DNA of 25,964 nt, taken from the NCBI GenBank assembly GCA_004151065.3, contig NWUY0300029034.1, forward strand, positions 2,909-28,872, written 5' to 3'. Below the pieces are notes generated by a model. The model was given only the letters and a program-made list of their open reading frames with translations. It did not search any database and was not told the DNA's origin. Every line of letters starts with the position of its first letter. Position 1 is the stretch's first letter. Shown piece by piece: positions 19,701 to 25,964 of the stretch. The position numbers and the translations under genes were made by a program. Origin of the DNA: Larix sibirica (lineage: Eukaryota > Streptophyta > Pinopsida > Pinales > Pinaceae).

Positions 19701-20104
19701 TGTTATGTATTGATGCCATCTCTATTAAATAAGGGCCATGAAGTAGATGTAGTGTGAAAACCAATAATTGCAAGAAGGATTACTAGAAGGTTCCACCAAT
19801 TAGAAAGTACTTAGAAGGTTCTGCTTACTAGAAAGTTCATTCTCTAAAATGTATCTAGGAGATTTAATAGAATTATATAAAGAAATAGAAGCAATGTAAT
19901 GAGATGTATTGTGAAGTATATTTGATGTAATATTTGTAGCAAGTATAGCTTGTCGAGTGATTCCTTCCCTAAGGAATAGTTAATGGTGTTACCCCACCTC
20001 AAGGGTCCTCTTTACATTATTATGTTCATCCTTTTGTTATCTTTTGTGTTATTTTTCAAGTTAATGTTTATATTGTACCTTTAGATCTATCGAGATACAC
20101 AACA
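19701..20104 (+). repeat. 3' LTR (404 bp)
   Basis: The LTR starts TGTTATGTATTGATGCC and ends GATACACAACA. It aligns with the 5' LTR across its length but lacks the left-side duplication and has an extra block (GTAGCAAGTATAGCTTGTCG) before GTTAATGGTGTTACC. The many differences between the LTRs mark an old insertion. Confidence 0.88.
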
Positions 20105-20109
20105 ATAAA
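20105..20109. repeat. Right 5-bp target-site duplication ATAAA
   Basis: Exact match to 11,712-11,716 directly after the 3' LTR. Confidence 0.85.
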
Positions 20110-20229
20110 ACATTTCAGAAGAAGGATTTTACAAATAGTTACTTCGAATCTTCAAAAAGTGTGAATACGAGGAAACAAGTGAAATTGGGTACCTTGTGCT
20201 TTATTTATTTTTGTATCAATTTCTCAATG

Positions 20230-21480
20230 CTCTTGATTGGATTTCCACCCTCTTGTGAGAAGGGGTGATTTCTTCATTTTTAGTACACTAATGTAAGAAG
20301 TGCCTAGTGTTTGAAGGAAATCTCACTGATTTGAATGCTTCTTCTAATTGTTGATGTAACTTCGACAATGCTTGGCGTTCTTCGACCATTTTTGAAATGG
20401 CCTCTATTTCATAGATACTTTTGGTTTCCACTCTTCTTTCTTCACCATTGTGATAGGATCTGTATCATTTTGATAATTTTTTCTCTCAATTTTGGGTGGT
20501 TGGGGTTCTCCCCTTGATTCTTTAGGAATTTTAACATGGTTTTCCTCTTTTGGATTAGTGCATTAATCCTCTTAACAATTGGAGGGATCTGTTCCATAAT
20601 CAAATTATTCCAGTGGTTTCTGCCTCTTTACCTCCTGACATTCCTTCTCCATGGCTTTTGGGTTTTTTAGGACTTCATATTTTTTGATGCTTTCTTTGGG
20701 CATATTAATGATAGTTTTCTTTGGGTGCTACCACTCCTTAGTCAATGGATTTCTACACTTATTAGTTACCAAACTGTATCAATTATGCTCCAACTCACTA
20801 GAAGGTTTGATAGGTTACTTTGAGGAATGCTTGTTCTCTTGTATCCTTGGGCATTTTTTAGAAAAGTGCCCATATTCGTGACAAGAGTTACTTTTAAAGG
20901 GAATTTTCTCATAATCTAGTACTTGTTGGCGACTCCATTCGTGCATATTAAATTGCAATTCCTCTAGGAGGCCCTTCTACAAATCCACTTCCACACATAT
21001 TTTGACACAATAATATAAGTTACCTTCCAGTTTTTCTCAATTGATATATTGACCCAACTTATCTCCAATGGCTTTGAGGGAGACTTCATCCCAAAACATT
21101 AAAGGGAGATAAGGAAGCCTAACCCACACATGGGTTGCTATGTTATCCCCTTTCAGATTGAAACAAGTGACCAATGAGCTAAGAATAATCCCCTAGATCC
21201 TATGAAATAGGGTCTAGAGTGGAAGATCACGTCTTGATCCTCACTATTGTGAAAAATAAACACAAAGTAGCCTCAACTAGATGCAAACAAAATACTTGAC
21301 CTTAAATCTCGGGTGTCTAGTGCTTTGCTACCCACAACTCTACAACTTTTGGGTTGGGTTAGATGCCTGTGAACTTTCTAATCAATGCATGCTAAGACAA
21401 AATAAGGGCTTTCTTTGGTTATGGGGATGGAAGATCCAATTGCGAGATGGCTTCCAAATGTTTTACAAATCTCCATTATA
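20230..21480 (-). pseudogene. LINE ORF1 remnant: DUF4283-like domain and zinc knuckle
   Basis: The minus strand from about 21,480 down shows the plant L1 ORF1 layout. The DUF4283-like nucleic-acid-binding domain includes PYFIGSRGLFLAHWSL, then HVWVRLPYLPLMFWDEVSLK (joined across a frame change), then AIGDKLGQYIN and KICVEVDL. A CCHC zinc knuckle follows at about 20,889-20,849, CHEYGHFSKKC, with both flanking Cys present in NSCHEYGHFSKKCPR. The C-terminal part, about 20,800-20,230, is charged, with VEERQALSKLHQQLEEAFKS likely coiled coil. ORF1 proteins coat the LINE RNA. Stops and shifts show it is dead. It lies outside the LTR element, so it is not the ORF1 of the LINE nested at 13.5-16.4 kb. 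Confidence 0.83.
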
Positions 21481-22510
21481 AAAGCTAGGTACCTTTGCCC
21501 GCCTTTAGAGATTTAACCAATGAATACCTCTATCTTTGATTAGAGATCGTCTTGCATGATACCCCCTGCTTAAGAATTCTATGACAATGATGATAGATCA
21601 TATTCCATAGTGATCCTCGCTTGATTGGATTGATTTCAACTTGGGCCCTTCTTGCACAAACCCCACATCAACTTCTTGCATATAGACTCAACAAAGGAAT
21701 CTAGTGATGATAGTTAGGGTAAACCTTAGATGTAGGAGAAGAACCAATCACTATGTATCCTGTCAATGTTTTTAGGGAGTTGATTCTTTTACATTTGAGG
21801 GATATGGGGGTGGGCTATGATCCACTTATGTTTGCATAGGTCATGAGATCATTTAATATGATATTTTTTGGTGCAACCACATGTTTGACCACTACCTCAA
21901 GGGACCCCATGGCTCTAGGAATAGCCCTCAATGCAATTGAACCTTGCAAACTAGTGAAAAACTCCGTGTTCCTCACCAATGGATCCAATCCCTTTAGACA
22001 AAAAATGAGAGATTGTTAAATTGTGTTCATGACTTAAATCATCATTTAATTAATGAAGAATCCAACTTGTTTATTAGCTGACAATCGACCAAAAAAATGA
22101 CTTTGATCAATGAGATCCAATGAATACATGGTATTTAGAGATAAGTCACCCTTAAATGTGATCAAATATAACTAATTTTTTTATATTTTTGACATCTTAA
22201 TAATTGTAATATTAACTATATCTATTTTTATGAATTATCAAACCCAACCCATTATAATTAATGTAAATGAATAAAATGACTTAACCAATTTTGTTTATAT
22301 AAATACATGTATTACTTTGATATAAATGGATGTACATGTAAGATGACCTAGTAGACCTTTTATCCATAATGTATCTCAAATACATTTTTTTATGGACTTT
22401 AAATATTAAGTTTATTATTATTATATTTATGTTTATTTTTTATTTTTAGTATTATTTTATTTTTATTATATTAAATTTTTTATATTGTTATTTTTGTAAA
22501 TAAGTATTTA
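21481..22510. other. No gene recognised; AT content rises to the right
   Basis: 21,481-22,000 could include the LINE ORF1 N-terminal region on the minus strand, but nothing is readable. From about 22,000 the sequence is extremely AT-rich without coding signature. Confidence 0.4.
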
Positions 22511-22575
22511 TAGAGATTTGAATTTGTGACTTTCTATTTACAACTTTTTAGCTCAATTACTAATTATTCATGTGG
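22511..22575 (-). repeat. Degenerate SINE / tRNA-head-like fragment
   Basis: On the minus strand AATTGAGCTAAAAAGTTGTA and AAGTCACAAATTCAAATCTC parallel the SINE head at 12.8 kb (GAGTTGTAAGCAAAAGGTC ... GGTCAAATCCC). A box-B-like ATTCAAATCTC is visible. The similarity is modest, the region is AT-rich, and no ends are recognisable. Confidence 0.4.
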
Positions 22576-22645
22576 ACCAAATATTTTATATTGTTATTAT
22601 TTTTAATAGTATTTTATATTATTTTTATTATATTAATTAAAAAAT

Positions 22646-22801
22646 AATTTATAAACATGGTGGAATAATACATTTATAATTTATAAACATGGTGGAATAA
22701 TACATTTATTTGTAAAGATAAATATATCATATTTTTAATAGTATTTTGTATTATATTAATTAAAAAAATAATTTATAAACATTGTGTAATAATATATTTA
22801 T
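22646..22801. repeat. 32-bp direct duplication plus diverged third copy
   Basis: 22,646-22,677 and 22,678-22,709 are identical adjacent 32-bp units (AATTTATAAACATGGTGG...). A diverged copy lies at 22,770-22,801. The flanks also repeat: TTTTTAATAGTATTTT precedes both the pair and the third copy, so a unit of about 130 bp was duplicated first and the 32-bp unit later. Confidence 0.88.
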
Positions 22802-24300
22802 CTATGAAGACAAATATATCACGTGTAGAGACTTCATTATATTTTTTCTATAAACTTGTGGATACTTTTAACTTGATCACGTTAAAAATTTACCTAATAA
22901 GAAACCCTATTTCACCCAACAAACAAGCGACATTTAATCCAAGATCAAGATATAACTAATATCTTAAAAATAATAATAACTAGTAATTGCCCCATGAGGG
23001 GCAAAAGGAACACCGAGTGGAAAAAAACATAAAGAAGGAAAAGCATTTCAGAAGGTTCCAAATCTTTCCAACAAAGTAAACTTTAATAATTTGATCACTT
23101 CATCATCCAATATTTACTACTATGCATCCAATGGGATTTGAAGAATTGAGATAAAGTGTATGATTTTCATTGATTTCTCATGGATGAAGTTTCGATTTTG
23201 TATTTATTGCTCGATCATAAATGGTGTCAGGAACAACCACATTAATCAATAGTGCCAAGAACATCCCACAAAAATAGAAACACTAATTCTGTCCATTCTA
23301 AAAAACATGACAACAATTATTTGTATGAACAAACAAGAAAATCCAGATACATTCAAAACTTAATAAAATGCAGCCATCCTATAATTGCAACAAGGTTCTA
23401 GGCATTAGTTAATTAAGTGGAATTTCATATTTACACTTGGATTGTTTACCAAGGTGCTCATACATATCCAATTCTAACTGGCATTTTAATTAGCCGGGGG
23501 TTGTGTAAAGGTCCAATTTCAAATTAAAACTACACTAAACCAGCATGGGTTATGTGAATTGATATTTTGCATACTGCTTTGACATGGTGAAGCGTAATGA
23601 TTCCCTAAGGTTCTTGAAGACAACCCTATTTCTTGTTATGTTTAGTTTCTTTCCATAGTGACCTATGAGAAGCAGTGAATTTCTTCCCTTGTTAAACATG
23701 AAAGTACGTTATGTGGAAAACTTTTAAAGAAAAGAAAATTTTTATGTTGAAAATTGAAATATGTTGATTCATGATACAAACATGAGCAATACGCTATAGG
23801 GATCAAGTTAGTAAGTAGTATGACTTGTTATTTACTTAGCATGAATATTTGTTTAACATGAAAGGAAATTATTCAATGCAGTTCTAAATAAGTGTTCAAT
23901 GCTAAAATATGAATGTAATCATTGGCAAAAGACATTTACATGGTTCAATTTCTAAATGATGCCATGCAAGATAAAAAGGTTGTTGTTATTGTCGATATAA
24001 TGTACGGATTATACTCTAGGGTGCAAAAGGATTAAAATTGGAAACTTGAGCACTAAAATGAAAATCTTACTTTTTTATTTTTCTAGAGATTGATTGCATT
24101 TTTATGTTGGTAGAGTTTTCTTTTTGGGTGAAGGATATGCACAACTCATTCTTGTCATCTTTACTATAAGATTTTAAAAATAGGCTCTATTTTTTTATCA
24201 CATAACTATTACAACAATTAATTGTTTTCACTTTTCAATGAATAGTTATGAAAGATGAGTTTTTGTATTTGATTTTGATATAAAGCTTTGATTTTGTTGC
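22802..24300. other. Noncoding, possibly old intron
   Basis: No transposon or gene signature. A perfect 7-bp inverted repeat with a 4-base loop, TTGCCCCATGAGGGGCAA, is at 22,987-23,004. The right end, directly before the ECD-like exon, has a T-rich stretch ending CAACAAAG that could be a weak 3' splice site. Confidence 0.4.
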
Positions 24301-24641
24301 AACAAAGTAATGCACACTCCAATTAAATGCATTGATGAAATTCTGGCCTTGCCTGATTCCTCATCTGATTTTGTTGGTTTGGACCTTCCACCAAATCATG
24401 ATGATACATGGCTTTACAATGGAGAAGAGGTCCTGAATGCTACCATGCTAGAGAGATAGAAGTAAATATATTGATATGAGAGAGAATGACTTAAGTAAAA
24501 GCAATCAAAGAATCATATCGGGAATTACTCTACCTCAAGGGAGATTATGAATGATTTTAATCTAGAAGATGTAGCCAAGAATATGCAGGAATTTGTGGAT
24601 AAGATGTCAAGTTATGAAGGAGATGAAGTTTCCAAAAATGG
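24301..24641 (+). pseudogene. Decayed exon of ecdysoneless (ECD/SGT1 homolog) gene
   Basis: One frame reads through the whole stretch and resembles the acidic C-terminal part of plant ECD (SGT1-homolog) proteins. It shows CIDEILALPDSSSDFVG, then PPNHDDTWLYNGEEVLNATM and LER, then after a gap DFNLEDVAKNMQEFVDKMSS and YEGDEV. The family hallmarks are the DD-WLY-GEEELN motif and the MQ-FV-K-SSYEGAE block. Five in-frame stops (24,457, 24,463, 24,472, 24,487, 24,496) fall in the linker between them; several are one substitution from the residue expected (TAG for Gln, TAA for Glu or Lys). A clean donor, GGTGAGT, follows at 24,642. ECD acts in pre-mRNA splicing and protein-complex assembly in other eukaryotes. 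No other exon was found. A 78-base intron (24,462-24,539) would remove four stops but still leave TAG 24,457. Confidence 0.68.
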
Positions 24642-25964
24642 GTGAGTGCTAGATATCTCTGCTTGTGATTGGTTGTTCTATTGCTAAAATCCATTCAATT
24701 TAAGTAGAAAATTCAAAAAGCATTAATCCTACCAATATCTCTTTAATTTCAACACAATTCTATGAGCACTTGTGTCTTCTACCCAGGGCTCCCATGTATG
24801 GATAGGTAGTTTTATTATGCAAGAATAAAATTTGTGTATCCTTACCAAAGCAATTGTGTACAATACATGCCTTTATGCACATTGGTCCTTATATGTTATC
24901 ATGAATCCAAATGTGTTTCTTGGATGGTATAAAAGAATTTACATTTGCTTGGCAGAAAAAAAAGAGTATCATTTTTTACCTTGGGGTTCATCTCTTTTAT
25001 GGTTGCTAGATATTGGTATTGTAGTGATGTTTTAGTTGACGTTTTCATCATATCATGGATCTAGCACCATCTACCATTTTTTCACCTAGGTTAAATATAA
25101 ATTAAAGTAACAACAGAAAGGTGCTCATAAACAATAAGGCAATATGAAAGGAACCATATTCAGATTTAGATTCCTAAGGTATCGAGCATTAGAATTCCTT
25201 GTTAGTGTTCTAGTTCCAAAAGGGAATAATATTATGGAGCATTTTGAAAATATTGTTGAACATAACTACTAATTAATTACTAGTAACTTGGGAAAGGAGA
25301 ATACATCCACGGCTATTGGCCAAATCTCTAAATATGGCTCTTAGTTTTGACGCTAGTTTATGGCTTCAATTGTTGCTTGGGCTACAAAAATTGTTCGCTG
25401 ACATTGTTGTTTATATTATCCACACCATCTGCTTTGGGTTCATAAACAAATAAATCTATATGCGGTCAGCAAAATGTTATATTTTTTCCTATGATGTGAA
25501 TGGCCAACACCAGTCAATGCTTACTTGCTAGGTATTGAGTTTATCACCATCAAAACCATGTGTAAACGAATGGCTTGTTTCATGTGATTATACAACAAAC
25601 AACAAGTGTGAGAATGAGTAGTTATGAATGCTTTCCAGTAGCACAACTAGCATGAGAATGAATTGACAAATCATTGGCAATGTAATTACTTTTATTATTG
25701 ACATATAATAAAATGAATTGGCTCTGTAGATACCATTGGGACTACCATACATACTCTGCAATTCAATCGATGGTTGGACAACAATGAACTAGTTGATAGT
25801 ATGCAACACAACCATTCTTACCAGTTCCAATTTGTTTTACAGCAACATCCACCTTGACAAAGTGACCCTCTTTTAGTTGATTTTAATCTCTTCACCAATT
25901 CGATTGACTGGCAATTCAAATTATTTTTCAATGGCAATCAATTCCACTCTAGGAAAATCGATTT
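24642..25964. other. Noncoding sequence, no further exon found
   Basis: It begins with the GTGAGT donor-like sequence after the ECD-like exon. I looked for the next ECD exon and for transposon domains on both strands and recognised neither. The frame 24,832-25,035 (+) is open but shows no family signature. Confidence 0.45.

Larger units (their letters stand above)
11717..20104 (+). mobile_element. Complete-ended LTR retrotransposon, apparently non-autonomous, with nested insertions
   Basis: Two related LTRs in the same orientation (11,717-12,205 and 19,701-20,104) both begin TGTT and end CAACA, and both are flanked by ATAAA. A primer-binding site follows the 5' LTR. These ends define one insertion of 8,388 bp. 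Removing the nested block (12,627-18,623, one direct repeat included) leaves about 2.4 kb: LTRs, a 0.4-kb leader and about 1.1 kb of remaining interior. That interior has a short unknown frame and a protease-like segment of Ty3/gypsy type, but no RT, RNase H or integrase. A gag-pro-sized derivative mobilised by enzymes of a relative is the likeliest reading; deletion after insertion is the alternative. Confidence 0.88.

Noticed and set aside
20335-20881. Plus-strand hydrophobic frames (20,335-20,517 and 20,651-20,881) as membrane proteins
   Set aside because: Antisense to the LINE ORF1 C-terminal region and zinc knuckle.
13528-21480. One LINE interrupted by the LTR element
   Set aside because: The ATAAA duplication places ORF2 inside and ORF1 outside the LTR element, so they cannot be halves of one insertion split by it.
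22987-23004. TTGCCCC ATGA GGGGCAA hairpin as a terminator or miRNA precursor
   Set aside because: A 7-bp stem alone is too short for a plant miRNA precursor, and bacterial-type terminators do not apply to a nuclear plant context.

Overview
The window reads as intergenic, repeat-dominated DNA from a large plant nuclear genome. It is AT-rich, the only recognisable genes are decayed transposable elements, insertions are nested inside one another, and both complete LTRs are followed by a plant-type primer-binding site (TGGTATTAGAG, initiator Met tRNA type). The element types would fit a gymnosperm or another large-genome seed plant, but the sequence alone does not fix the lineage. I see no intact protein-coding gene, rRNA, tRNA or CRISPR array.

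Layout. 1-5,860: an RNase H remnant (+, 205-540), anonymous DNA, an LTR-like block with a TATA box (about 2,637-3,183) and a copia-type LTR remnant (about 3,815-4,344). 5,865-11,267: a long but broken Ty3/gypsy element on the minus strand. Read from high to low coordinates it has an LTR, a PBS, a leader with a 191-bp tandem repeat, gag, protease, reverse transcriptase, RNase H and the start of integrase; its 3' end and second LTR are missing. 11,403-11,712: a partial second LTR of the same family. 11,717-20,104: a plus-strand LTR retrotransposon with both LTRs, a PBS and a perfect 5-bp target-site duplication (ATAAA). It keeps a protease-like segment, but I find no RT or integrase of its own.

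The second element is itself invaded. A tRNA-derived SINE (12,627-12,857, minus) and a 5.7-kb block lie between 17-bp direct repeats (12,610-12,626 and 18,607-18,623). The block holds a degenerate L1-type LINE ORF2 (minus, endonuclease, RT and zf-RVT) and a 53-bp triplicate. Its right edge is a 54-bp copy of the SINE head with the window's only N (18,552) directly beside it, so this junction is either an unusual long target duplication or an assembly seam.

20,105-25,964: a second LINE fragment (ORF1 with a DUF4283-like domain and zinc knuckle, minus, about 20,230-21,480), a degenerate SINE-like piece, very AT-rich DNA with local duplications, and a single decayed exon (24,301-24,641, +) that I recognise as the C-terminal part of the plant ecdysoneless (ECD/SGT1-homolog) protein. 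This is the only trace of a host gene.

The parts do not form a pathway. The window records successive insertions: gypsy LTRs, then the non-autonomous LTR element, then the SINE, then the LINE-bearing block.
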